A stretch of DNA of 64,000 nt from Eucalyptus grandis (Eukaryota; Streptophyta; Magnoliopsida; Myrtales; Myrtaceae), in assembly GCF_016545825.1 (NCBI RefSeq), contig NC_052614.1, positions 59,155,864 to 59,219,863 of the forward strand. The letters are read 5' to 3'. Both the position numbers and the translations under genes were made by a program. The notes beneath the pieces were generated by a model. It did no database searches. It was not told where the DNA came from and was given only the letters and a program-made list of their open reading frames with translations. Below are positions 46,370 through 57,676 of the stretch, one piece after another (position 1 is the stretch's first letter; the number at the start of each line of letters is the position of its first letter).

Positions 46370-47305
46370 TTTTCCGGGTCGCGAAGCGATCGGGTAGGGT
46401 TCGCAATCCGCGGGCGGGGAGTCGGGTCGGGTAGGGTTTCGCCGGGGAGCGGGTTGTGGAGTCGGGTCGTCGGGCCGGGCCGGGCGTCTCTAAACGCCCG
46501 GCCACGGCGTCGTTTTTAAAATAAAAAGTCGCGGGCCCGTCTGCGTTTTAGGGTTGACCGGTCGGTTTTATTTTATTATCTTAATATAAAATAATATTAT
46601 AATAAATAATAAATAAATATTTTATCAAAAGTGTTTTATTTTCAAAAAATATTAAAAAATGTTTTAATTTTCAGAAAATCGAAAAATATTTAAAAATGTC
46701 GAAAAAATGTTTTATTAAAAAAAAAAACCGAGAAAAATAAAAAATAATTTATTTTCCAAAAATATCAAAAATATATAAAAAAATATTTATTTTTCAAAAA
46801 ATCAAAAATATCAAAAATATTTCATATTTTCCAAAAAAGCCAAAAATTCAGAAAAAGCTAAAAAGGCTTGTATTTTTCCAAAAAAACCCAAAAATTCCTT
46901 TTGTGTCCAAAAAATTAGAAAATGACTCAAAAATATTTTTCCTCCCAAAAATGCATGGAAAATCTCTCAAACATCCAAAAGCCTTAGGGTTTAAACAAGA
47001 TTAGGTACCGAAAGGGCATTAGTGATTAACTAGTGTAATCAAGTCCCCGATCCTAATTTCTCTAGTTGTGCGGAGCAAGTATTTCTCCCGATACTTCGCT
47101 TGGGTTTCTAATCGACCCACTCCAAATCGATTAGTGGCGACTCCATTTTAAAAATTGATTTATAGGTTAAAAACTCAAACTATTAAAGTCGCGAATTTGT
47201 GGACTTGGGAGAGTCCGGGCTTAATAAATTCAGCCGAGCCATTAGCCTCCTTAGGCGCTCAAATGCCCGATCGCGGGTGCCGAAAAAAGAGGTCGCAACA
47301 GTATG

Positions 47306-47849
47306 CAGTAATTGTAAACAAAGGAAGAAGACGGGAAGATACGAAGACTGGGAAAGGTTGGTGAGGATCTCGTGGGAGAAGCTGCTGAGGAGGCTAAAGG
47401 AAAGCCGGTTTCGCTGTGGCCACTCTTCCCTGGCTACTATTCAAAGAGATCTGGTGGTGAATTCAATGCCGGTCAAGAAGTATCTAAAGAGATCCGACGG
47501 TTTTGGTGAACGAGATCGTGCATATGGCATTGGAGGCCATGGTTTTTTCTTTCTTTCTTTCTTTCTTTTTTTGGTCTGTAGCTATGGGCTGTCGACAAGA
47601 CGGGAAGAAAAGGAGAAAAAAAATTGAGTTTTTTCTTAATCATAGGGATGGCAATTTTTTGTTCATATTTTTTGGACAAAAGAACCCATGTTCCGGTTGC
47701 AGGAAAAATCACTTGTTGGTTGGGCCTGTGTACATTTTACTGGCCGGTCAGTTTAAGCCGTTATTGGAGACTGAATTAGCCACGTCGAACCTCATACCCT
47801 CGTCAAAGCTTCAAGAGAGAAAGCATGCCGTGGCCGGAAAATGCGGGCT
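47306..47849. other. Unassigned stretch with a weak plus-strand open frame
   Basis: A plus frame runs through 47,310-47,540 (KQRKKTGRYEDWERL, then WEKLLRRLKESRFRC). It begins inside the LTR, so its first part is spurious. It ends in CTTT repeats (about 47,547-47,570). I do not recognise the encoded sequence and do not call a gene. Confidence 0.3.
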
Positions 47850-49240
47850 CTGCATGTGGGCTTTAATGAATTTTGTAGGCCTTATGTTTTAACCTTTCTC
47901 TAGTGGCCCGATATCTAAAAAGAAGGAAACCAAGTCAACAAGCGGAAGTGGAAGGGTTTGGGCCGGCGTCTTCTTCTCCAAGCCGCCAATACTTCTGTTT
48001 TCTTGTGGGTTTCACTTTGGATCGGTTGTTACTCCATGAGCTAACATTGGATGCAAAAGGTTGATTCTTGTGTTGCAGACCTATTGCGATGGAAATTTAT
48101 GCCTTTCTTTGTCCCTTTCATCATAACATGATTTTTGATGCTTTGCTGGACTAGATAATAGGGCTTGTGTGATCCCCCTCCTGTATAGTTTTGGTTAAAA
48201 GTCAATATACCTCTTACCTTACCCGAAAAATAAGATAATAGGGCTTGTGTGGTCGTATGCCTACTGCTTCATGATGCATGGTATGTTAACTTGGTTTTGA
48301 TATGTGAAATTGCTATGCGTAACTTAATTTTTATTCATTAAATATCCGTCAATACTTCTATTTTCTCGCAAGTTTCCAATATTGTATTTCTGTTTAAATT
48401 TCTATTCATTTGTTCAAGTATGTTGGAACATAATTTCTTGATTTGTCTCTCATTTTATATGTTTTCGAAATGTGATTCAACTGGGCTAATGTTGACCCTT
48501 CCAGATTTCTAGGTCATATCAACAGTAGACATGATAATGTTCGAGTGTGAGTAAGATACCTATGATTTTCACTATAAATTTGCTGAAGTAAGAACAGGTC
48601 CGATGAGATTTATTCGTACAATGGTTGTCTTTTACTGAGTTTTTCAGGCACATAATGACTCTCTAGTGTGCTTAGTAATTTGGTACTCATATAATCGAAT
48701 GTCAATCTTTTCGTTAGTTTTCTTATTGGACTTGGTGCTGCGGTTACTGAAACTCAATTTTTAGTGCATGTTGGATCATTAATCGAAAATATTATGCTTT
48801 TAAGTTTTAACGTCATATGCTGAAATAAGAAATTCAATTTGATTAGAGGTGATCAAGAAATGAAATTCAAGAGCAAATGATGGTTTCCCATATTTCAAAG
48901 TCACCGTTACATGCGTTTTCCACTGAAAAAACTAAATGAATAGAAGAGGCCACCACTTGTATATCAGAATGAAGAGGCGCCCATAGAAAACTCTGAAGAC
49001 GCGTGCGAGCGGTCTTCTTTCTTGGACACAACAAATTGGCCTATGGAAGGAGACGGTTGATCTGCATTCCAAAATCACTTGCTGGTTTTGAGTCTCCTTT
49101 AGAAAAATGTACGAAAATATTCAAGGAAAATAGAATTTTACCTTGACATATGCGCCTGAAGTCTTCTTTGAGAAGTAGAGTTTATGACCTTGTATTGCCT
49201 GTGGCATGGGAACACATGAGGAATGAATGTGCATATCTAC
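47850..49240 (+). repeat. Ankyrin-flank segment, copy 2
   Basis: Diverged copy of 16,890-17,777: GGCCTTATGTTTTAACC, CTTGATTTGTCTCTCATTT, GATTCAACTGGGCTAATG and TTGGCCTATGGAAGGAGAC. It extends further right than copy 1, with TAGAGTTTATGACCTTG shared with copy 3 at 55,625. No coding region was recognised. Confidence 0.6.
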
Positions 49241-49619
49241 TCAATCATTTAACAAGAAAATTAGATATCGAATCTGCCTAAAATGAATGAATTTGACCCA
49301 TGGTCTGTGATTCTTGTTCTTTACTGCTGCTTTTTTTTTTTTTTTTCCATCACTTGGATACTAGAGACATTTTTCTTTGAGAATAACATGTCCCTGCGAA
49401 ACGTCCACTCAGGCAAGATTGCTGCGAACCTCTTGTGGACCGGGCAAAAACATGAGCTATGCCCGTCTTAAACTGGCCGAAATACTAAAAAGAAATGGAG
49501 AAGTGGGTAGAGCAGTCAGGCCTAAGCGGAATTGACGGCCGAACGGGAGAGAGAAGGCTCCGATCGAGGCAAAATCTGAAAAAAAAAAAAAAACGAAATG
49601 GTAAAGCAATGGTCGGGCA

Positions 49620-50090
49620 TTGTTTGTGGGGGACACATTGATCAACCTTCTCAATGACATGCACAATTTGGCCGTCAGCAATTTCGGAAATCCTTAATTC
49701 ATCAAGGCCCTCAACATGAATCAGTTCATCACCCTCTTAGATATGAAAATACTTCAGGATCTTCAAGTTTGATAACTCACCTAATCTTCCTAGAAATCTG
49801 CAGTCGTAAATGTAAAATTCTTTTAGCGATTCCAAAGCACCCACAACTTAGAATTTCAAGTACGTTTGGGTAACTTAAAACAGCGAAACATCTTCGCTTC
49901 CGAAGGGATATTAGTCCCACGTAATTTTCCAACTCGCTTGAAGATTGTGATCCATCATGTAACTCGATATCTTTTGCATTATTATAGCCTAGATGTTCCA
50001 GGAGATATCCAAATCTCTCTAGAGATTGACGGGTGTCAATATGTAGGCTCTCCAATGATTCCAATGCTCCTGATAATCGGATCTTCACGA
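49620..50090 (-). pseudogene. LRR remnant of a TNL gene
   Basis: The minus strand reads SGALESLESLHIDTRQSLERF, then LLEHLGYNNAKDIELHDGS and VLEILSCGCFGIAKRI, stops at 49,777, and continues as ISEIADGQIVHVIEKVDQ near 49,630-49,690. The last part aligns with the end of the LRR region at 59,571-59,640. Three or more stops show decay. No NB-ARC or TIR sequence lies upstream (above 50,100), so it is an orphan fragment. Confidence 0.6.
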
Positions 50091-51931
50091 GCTCTTACTA
50101 CTAGATAAGTATGCCTGTAAGTGCCACATTCTATGATAAACTAGCAATTTAACAGCATTCGTATGGATGACTAAGGTGACCACGTACGCACAAAATTAGC
50201 ACTCAGACCTAACTTTTAAGTTGTGATACACCCGGCATTACAATCACTTAAGAAAAATGTACATAGAAATATATAAAAACGGCTCCTTATAACAAAAATT
50301 CAGTCATTGAATTTTCTGGATTTTTTGTTTTATCAAAGCAACATTTGCATACATTGTGTCATATGCCATAGATCAGGTGTGGCTTCTTCTCCCACGATAT
50401 GAATTTAATCCTTGCACGCCTTGCCTTGTGTGTGGCAAAGAGTTACGACACTTCCTCCTCCTTGTTAGCACGAGACACCCTTTTAACTATCTTCCAAGTC
50501 CCATCCTTGAGCCGACTTTCCGTACTGTCATCATATAAATTTCCAGTAGAAATCAAGATCATCCGAATGTTCGGAATATGCCTCACATGCTCGAGCATCA
50601 GTTTGTTGCCCAAGCTAGTTTCTAGACAACATCAACAATTTTCGCGGCATCAGAATTGCCCATCTTCAAAAAACTATATTCTCCCACCCTGTAAGACACA
50701 GAGAAATTAACACATGGGGGTGCATGACATGAGGCACCACAAACAATCATCTTCACAAGGAGACAAAACAAACAAGTCTTCTAGGGAACTTACATCAAAC
50801 AACTAAGTCCGTAATATCTATGTTTAATGAACATTTATGTTTTCGGTCAGATCAAATATTATTTTTGCTTTAAGAAACACTCCGAAAATAAAAATCTACA
50901 ATTTAAAAATCGACTTTCTAAACGAATCAAAAGGGGCACCCAAACTAAATGTATCCCGAGTGTATAACATGCTTCAACAAACCACTAGGGCCTGCCGGGT
51001 TTTATACTATGCAAGCCCAAGCTTGAAATCCAATTTCACATAAGGAGCTCCTGAGAACTCAACTTCCATTTTGCCCCCCCCCGAAAAAAAAAAAAACAAA
51101 TAAATAAGAAGAAAGGAAAATTACAACACTCACTCAAAAGGGCCTTGGGGAGGATTAACTGATAAGTTTGGAGACTTGACTGAAGAACTATTGTCAACAT
51201 TACATATTCCCTCTCTGAGACAAGGTCTATCTGGGTTTTAGGCCAATCTATGGGAACTTGCATGGGAGCAAGTTATATGGCCTTCACATATCTTTATGCA
51301 TCTGGTTTTGACCACACAGCAACTTGAGACAGCGATGCAACTTTTCCAGGCCAATGGTCTTCCAAATTGCTGTAGTCATCCATATGATACGCTGGTTGAA
51401 GTACAAAGATACGACAGCAATAGCCAAAAGGGAGCTGTGAAGTTGAGTGTTAGAGTGCAAGGAGATTTAAGCTGCGACTTATGAAGAAAACCCAAAGGCT
51501 TTGTTTCATCATATCAGCAGTATGTGTTTTTGGTAATTTATCTAAACAGAGACTATGCATAGCTTCCGCAGATAATTTAGTCCAAGTATTGGTTGACTTC
51601 CTCAGATGGCAAATTCCGCCTCTATTATGAATGTACCGAGCGAATTATTTCATATTCTAGCCTCATGCTTCTATGAAGGGCTGGTGCAGAATTTAAAAGA
51701 AGATTACTTAACTCATGCAGCTCCAAGAATCACGGACTAACTACCAGCAACTCATTAATCAATGACTTGCAGTGTTTCACAAACTTAATCGATTTCCAAT
51801 GTCAACTGAATAAGAAATTTTATGAAGGGTGCTAATAATTAATTTCGGAATCAGAAGATGACTTTCATGGCCATCTTCTAGCAGGATATATAAGTCCCAT
51901 GCTGAGGCCTAGGTCTGTCTCCAGATCGAAA
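50091..51931. other. Noncoding spacer, no gene seen
   Basis: Several small open frames exist but none has a recognisable domain or a convincing exon border. There is a C/A-run tract at about 51,075-51,096. Confidence 0.45.
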
Positions 51932-52195
51932 ATGGAGAGGAGACTTCACAAATAGGAAAAGGACACGCAGCTTCCTTGCTGTCCTTGCTAAGAGATGATC
52001 CACTGGTTCTCGATCGATTCCTGGTGGGGCTCTTAATCTTATTATAGCGAGACTCATCTATAGATAGCAGTAATGCCCGGACACATGAAATTCTCGACGT
52101 GGTTCTTGATCGGAAACCCAAACTCGCTAAAGAACAGTTAAAGCGTTCTCGCGAACTGCGAAGAAACTGCTGACTCTTTGAGGCAGACATATGGT
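51932..52195 (+). pseudogene. Ankyrin-repeat (BDA1/ITN1-like) remnant
   Basis: From ATG 51,932 the frame reads MERRLHK and then a stop. In another frame ASLLSLLRDDPLVLDRFLVG follows, the same first helix pair as at 4,634-4,720, then LDVVLDRKPKLAKE near 52,090. Stops and shifts separate the blocks. The DNA upstream (GATGACTTTCATGGCCATCTT) also matches that upstream of the 4,604 copy, so this is a duplicated gene start. Confidence 0.65.
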
Positions 52196-55100
52196 GCATT
52201 AGTGAGGGTCTGGTAGAAATCATCTTGATCTGTTGCTCTGAAAGGCCGATTTGACGCTTTGAAGAGCTAGTTTGCGAGAGGACGAACGTGATAGGGTCAA
52301 AAATGGCAACAACATTGTTAATCTTTTTTCTTTCTTCTTTTAATCTCTATGTTGCAGAGACATAAGAAGGAAGGACTCCATGACAGCCACTGCAAAGGCT
52401 AATGGAACAGCGACAAGTGGCTGTGATGGATGTGCTGTGATCATTAGAGTCGGTTGTAATTTCCTCTTCTTTCTGTCGGTTGAACCATATACCAACTTGG
52501 TAGTTAATGTCCAGTTGGTTTTTCTCTTTTTAATTGCTTAAGTTGACTGTAATTTCCCCTTTTTTTTTGTTTTCTGAACCATATACCAACTTGTCCAGTT
52601 GTTTTTTACTATAGCAATCATCTATGTTCTAAATCAAGAGAGGTTTTTAGATCTCATTTGAAGCGTATAATTGGTGATGGTTGTTCTGTTTGTAGATGCA
52701 GGGTTGTTCTGTTTCCTTTTTTCTTCATCTCCAAGCAAATCCCTCCCCTTCCAATCACGAACACCTTATTTATTAAAAGTTTAAGAACTTAAGTCCTTTA
52801 TCTTCTCAGCCTGTGCGACATCATAACACGATAGTATTACTACAGGAATCTGAAATAAGTGTGCAGTATACAAACAAGACATCTTCATTGCAGACAATTA
52901 AACACAATAGAACATGGATTCACTAAGTAAATTCAACACGGTTGAACTTGGATTTGCTAATACAGTTGAATACATATTCACTTTTTTGGCATCATAACAT
53001 TATTCTTGCCTAGCATATACACTCCACTTACGCTACCCAAAAGCAAAAGAGATAGACAAACAACACGACCATCCCCAATCCAACATTGTTGCCAATCTAA
53101 GGCAACGTAAGTTGTGTTTTTTTTGTCTAACTTCAACGTCAGCATTGTGCACATCAATTCTTCTAATACAGTTATGCCTTTAAAATAGATCTTTTCCTTT
53201 GCTCCTAGTTGAGATACTTCCACTTGTATCTTGTTCTGTTACTTACTCCTTTCTAGCTGCGTTTCGAGAATGTGGAGTTTCTCTACTTTCAACTGACCTC
53301 CATAATTTCCAATGGTCTCTTTTCATTGATCAATCCAAAAATCATTTCCCTGTCATACTTAGGATCAATGTATTTGAAAAACCGCAATCATCAACCTGTC
53401 CAATACGAGCCAGCAACTCAAATTCCACTAGTGCATCCTTGACGGAAAATTCAATTCGACAATGCACAGCATAACACATAAGAAAGCAGGTTGATTTATT
53501 GGAAACACTAGAAATTTTGTGAAATAGAGGCCTTCAAACACAGCACGACATATTCAAATTCACAATGCACGGGACCCACAATGAACGACACATAATAGTG
53601 AGCTGGTCCTACATTCAACTGGCGAATAAAAGCAACCATTTTTAACGACAATGGACTATCTTATCAATCCCAAATCTATAGCAGATTATTGACAAACCAT
53701 CACCTCCAACGATAGACCTCCTTCCACTAGCCAACATAAGATCATCGGAAACAAAATTATGGAACAAAAATTTGGAAGTGAAATCTTTTTGAGTATACTC
53801 GTGACTAGCTCAAATAACTAAAGAGAAAACCAAGGTTTGTCGATTGTGCAGATTATCGAAACACATCTGCTCCTCTATAGCTCGGGTCTTAGTCTATTGT
53901 TATCTTCTTGCCCTGGCATTCAAAAGCATATGCAGCGCAACAACAAGAGCAGTGGCCTTTTAGAGCTCTAACAACGATGAGAGCACCAAGTTCATCCCAG
54001 CAGTATCACAGTCCAAGTTCGGATCGCCACCTTCAACTACTACACTTGCAGTGAATTATCAAATACCATTGGTGTATAATCCTAACAAATTACAGAATAC
54101 TAGCAAGATTTAGATGCACCCAAGATATATGAAAATTAAAGATCTAACGAAATTGAATGATGCAAAATATGATCCATCTCTTCCAATAAGCATGTAAGAC
54201 AGAGAACTGCAAGTTGCAGGAGTAAGAAACGCAGTTTTGAAGAGGGAAAAATGCACAAGATGTGGTAATGGCATAACCAAAGAGTAATAAAAACACCATA
54301 AAAGAGGGCAAAACCCAGAATCAGAAAAACACCGACAGTAGAAACAACCATGGATTTGGAACAGTGTAAACTCTTATTTGGATAAATCTTGGTTAAACAT
54401 CCACGGATCTGGCAAGGAACCAAGAGAGAGCAAACACCAACCAACACCCCTAGAATTTAGTCCCAAATCGACATGAGCAATCGAGAGAGAGCAAAACGGC
54501 GCCACTGTAGCACACGTCAGCCGCCACAACATCGTTCATTTTCATTTAACCTACCACGAGCCACATCAGCTCTGGTTGCATTCCGTTGTGTCGAAGTAAG
54601 CCCCAGTATTTTCATGGGCAGTCTTGGACAGAACCGTCAGGGTTTGGGATCTGTGGGGCGCCAACAAAGTTTTGAAAGTGTTGATGTTACTGTGGACATA
54701 TTCTAAGGTTTTTTATGGTATTTTTCTAGTAAATATAAGGATGAAAAATTAGAAATTAAGTTTACAAAAGTAGATCGATGAAAGTGAACGTTGAAGAATT
54801 AAATGAAGAAATAAGTCCAAAAAGAATTTCATATAAAGTAACTTCTAAATCATCACGGTCCCTTATCCTAGTAAAAAGAGCTTGGGAAAAAAATTGCAAT
54901 GGAATTAGAAAAACAAAAGAATAACTAATACGCCCTACTTATAGGATTGGTCCTGCATTGCTAGAAAAAGCGTCTATATTCATACTAACACTTCGACTAG
55001 GGTACCTCCAGGCCAACGTCTCTCATGTTTTCAGATTTCCAAATAAACTTATTAACACTTTCTTTAAATTAATAGACCACAAAACCTTAAAAGAAGATTT

Positions 55101-55494
55101 TCTGTCAGAAGAAAATCAAAACTAAAGAAAATAGTTTGCAGAAATACACACTCCAAGAGAAAGAAAGGTTTGCCGGGAAGAATGATACGTAGAAATAACA
55201 AAAAGAAAGTAAATCTGAAATTATACCTAGAGTAAAACTAGGAAGTATAAATGACATAGAGAATTATTTGAACAATTTAGATTATGGCCCATTGAAAACC
55301 CCAAAGATCAATCATCCTCCTGTGGTTGGATTATAGGAGAGAACACCGCAACATCACCGTATAATGTTGAGTGGCAAGAAAGAAGAATGGATTAAACCTG
55401 CTACTTAACGGAATGGAAATAAAAATAGGGAAGAAGTCAGAAAAGAAAAACCGGAAACACCTATAACAGAACGGAGACAGCAGATCGGCTCATG
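52196..55494. other. Long noncoding stretch, no gene supported
   Basis: No homologous domain was recognised over 3.3 kb. A minus-strand open frame at 54,136-54,447 has hydrophobic stretches (VVSTVGVFLILGFALFYGVF) but lacks any supporting motif or neighbour. The region may include introns or leaders of genes I cannot see. Confidence 0.4.
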
Positions 55495-55695
55495 GATGGA
55501 AACGATGATCTGTGTCCTGTAACCACTTGTTGGTTTTGGTCCTCCTTAAGAGAAATGTAGGAAAATTCAAATAAAAATAGATTTCTACTGTGACATATTG
55601 GTCTCAAGTCTCCTCTAAAAGGTAGAGTTTGTAATCTTGCGTTGCCTGGGGGTGAGCACACACGAAGAATGAAGAACGTGCGTGCCTACTAAATA
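55495..55695 (+). repeat. Ankyrin-flank segment, copy 3
   Basis: About 200 bp matching the ends of the segments at 17,640-17,777 and 49,030-49,240: TGACATATTGGTCTC, AAAGGTAGAGTTTGTAATCTTG, GCGTTGCCTG and GAAGAATG. It supports a third ankyrin-gene flank, perhaps that of the remnant at 51,932. Confidence 0.55.
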
Positions 55696-55747
55696 TGTTA
55701 CATTACCTTAGATCTTCCGCTTGCTTCTTTGCTTCTTCATTCTTGCC

Positions 55748-56748
55748 TTATTGTTCTTCTCGTGACCTCGATGTTTGAGGCTCAGCCTTGGCCGAACTTG
55801 AACCTTTCTGTATCCCTGCTCTTAAACTTGATACTATTTTAGTCGTGCCCCTTCCTAAATTCAAAGTTGTGTTCCTTCCTGAACTCACAATTGTGCCCTT
55901 TCCTGAAGTTGAACCTCTGCCACTTCTTGTACTCAAAGTCGCGTTGCTTCGTGAACTAGAAGTTATGCCCGTCGTAGATGTGTCCATTCTTGAACTTGAA
56001 CCCCTACCCAATCCTAAACTCAAAGTCACGCCCCTTCCTGAACTCAAAGTTGCGCCCCTTGAACCTTTGGCCCTTCCTGAACTCGAGGTGACGCTACTTC
56101 GTGAACTTGAATCTATGTCCTTTCCTAAGTTTGATGTCGTGCCCTTCCCTAAAGTAGAAGCTGTGCCTCTAACTAATCTCAAACCTTTGTCGTTTCTTGA
56201 ACTTGAAGCTATATCCTTTCCCCTGCCTCTTTCTGCAGGATCCCTTCTTGGGTTTGAAGCACATCCTGTCAAACTTCCTTTGCCTGTTTTCGCAGGTACT
56301 AGGTCAGTCTCCACAGTCCTGTCCCTTTTCACCTGGACCACGTTGAAATTCAACATAAGTTTTAAGGAATGCACAATTAAGATAATGCAAATCTTCAGTA
56401 CTTACAGAAGAAAAGTCTCCTTGATCCTCAACTTCAGTTTTAGCTTTGCAGGATCTCTCGTAGTGTTCAACTCCTTCGCATGTTTGGCAACTTGACCCAA
56501 CAACGTCACCTGGGTTGGCAGGTTCTCCAATCTCATCCTTGTATTTCTCCCTGTTTTCCATACTCGCGACTTTCCCGCCATCGACACTGTCATAGCACCC
56601 AATCCTTCCGTCTGTCATTTGCCACCTATTTCCCGTGGCCTCAAAACGTTCAGCATTGCTCGGCTCTGACTGAAAATCATCAATGGAGGAGGTGCCATCA
56701 GTCTCGGTTTCACCAACAGACGCAGAGTCTGACGCTTTATCAGAAAAC
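55748..56748 (-). CDS. Unrecognised gene: acidic N-terminal part plus Ser/Gly/Arg-rich repeat tail (5' incomplete)
   Basis: I do not recognise this protein. Two exons can be read. Exon A (56,748-56,406) follows an acceptor, TTTCAG|G, and encodes an acidic Ser-rich stretch (DKASDSASVGETETDG), then GNRWQMTDGRIGCYDSV and CQTCEGVEHYERSC. The donor TTCT|GTAAGT and acceptor GGTCCAG|GTG define a 73-bp intron (56,405-56,333) that joins in phase 0. Exon B (56,332-55,748) encodes VKRDRTVETDLVPAKTG and then about 140 residues of tandem units such as SSGRGVTLSLGLGRG and SSGRNTTLNLGRGTT, ending REEQ. The repeats have a period near 30-33 bp. Such tails are often disordered; RNA or DNA binding would be a guess. 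Earlier exons, including the start codon, are not identified. The opposite strand is also open over the repeat. Confidence 0.5.
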
Positions 56749-56752
56749 CTGA

Positions 56753-56787
56753 AATGTCGAACTCAGAATGGGGCTGAGTTCGACATT
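56753..56787. repeat. Perfect hairpin: 14-bp inverted repeat with 7-nt loop
   Basis: AATGTCGAACTCAG at 56,753-56,766 is repeated inverted as CTGAGTTCGACATT at 56,774-56,787 around the loop AATGGGG. It lies immediately upstream (minus strand) of the acceptor of exon A, and its right arm is followed by an AT-rich stretch. Confidence 0.85.
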
Positions 56788-56789
56788 AT

Positions 56790-57676
56790 TTATATATAGC
56801 ACCTTATGCATTATCCACATAACCTTAATGGTTTAATTATTAGATTAATTTATTAAATTAATTTCTTTAGAATTTATCATCACTCTACACTAATTATTCC
56901 AGACCATGCCAAGTAAAGGAAAAAAAGAAGAAGTAAAATCTTGCTATTCTAATTCCATATCAAGTTCCGTTTCTGTTTCTCACTTTAAGGCAGACTAATC
57001 ATAAGTAGGAGTCATCCTATGGGTAAGCCCGCGCTAAGGTTTATTTATTTACCTGGATAAATGTCATTATTTTGGTGAACGTAATCCTTCAGGTTACATT
57101 CCCTTTAATTACAATAATATACTCTTTTTGGATAATTTTATGTACTTCATGTAGTACTATCTTTAATGTTAGCTATTTATTTCAATTATAATACTACTAT
57201 TGTTTTACATTTGGAACTGAAAAGGAGTTCTATTTTCTACTTTTAGAATGAAAAATCCATAAATGCGGGACACATTTTTGTAATCAGTCTATGATAATCT
57301 GTATGTTGTTGTATTATTTATTAATCTAAAGTAATATGCTTCAAGATCAAATAGTAACTCTTTCTGTCCATAAGTTGCACTTTTTAGTGAAACAGTATGT
57401 TTGCTCATATTAAAGTTACTTCCTGACATAATATAAAAGTATTTGTTCAAGCAATATGTGTTTTAATTTAATTTGAAAGAATCATGTATAATAAAAACAC
57501 GTCAATCCCGCGTGCTGACGATTTGCAGTGGTACTAAAAATGCATTGTCAACTTCTGAAGCCCACTAACCAAAAAAAAAAAACTTTTGAAGCCCACTGGT
57601 GGCTCAGAATACAAAGCTAGTCAAGCCCACTGGATACCCATGCCACCGGCAAAGCAGCAAATAAATGGGATACGCG
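56790..57676. other. AT-rich noncoding spacer
   Basis: No coding signal. It contains two near-identical short repeats, AACTTCTGAAGCCCACT and AACTTTTGAAGCCCACT, at about 57,550-57,600. It could include upstream exons or the promoter of the minus-strand gene, but nothing is identifiable. Confidence 0.4.

Larger units (their letters stand above)
45409..47300 (+). repeat. Solo LTR of a gypsy-type retrotransposon
   Basis: A 1,892-bp unit with TGTTGACACCTC at the left and GGTCGCAACA at the right, flanked by GTATG on both sides (45,404-45,408 and 47,301-47,305). No internal retroelement sequence or second LTR adjoins it, so it is a solo LTR left by unequal recombination. A core promoter is visible as TATAAATAGC near 45,792. 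The following 700 bp are GC-rich with repeated GAGACTTCGG, then a 400-bp AT-rich part. The wording near the right end (GTGGCGACTCC, GTCGCGAATTTGTGGAC) recalls Tat/Ogre-type LTRs from memory. Direction is inferred from the TATA box. Confidence 0.85.

Noticed and set aside
54136..54447. Minus-strand open frame with two hydrophobic stretches
   Set aside because: No homology, no promoter or splice evidence and no neighbour that supports it; probably chance.
55788..56495. 235-codon plus-strand frame rich in LPELKV units
   Set aside because: It mirrors the minisatellite of the minus-strand gene, which has good splice sites and a non-repetitive first exon. Kept only as an alternative in the findings.
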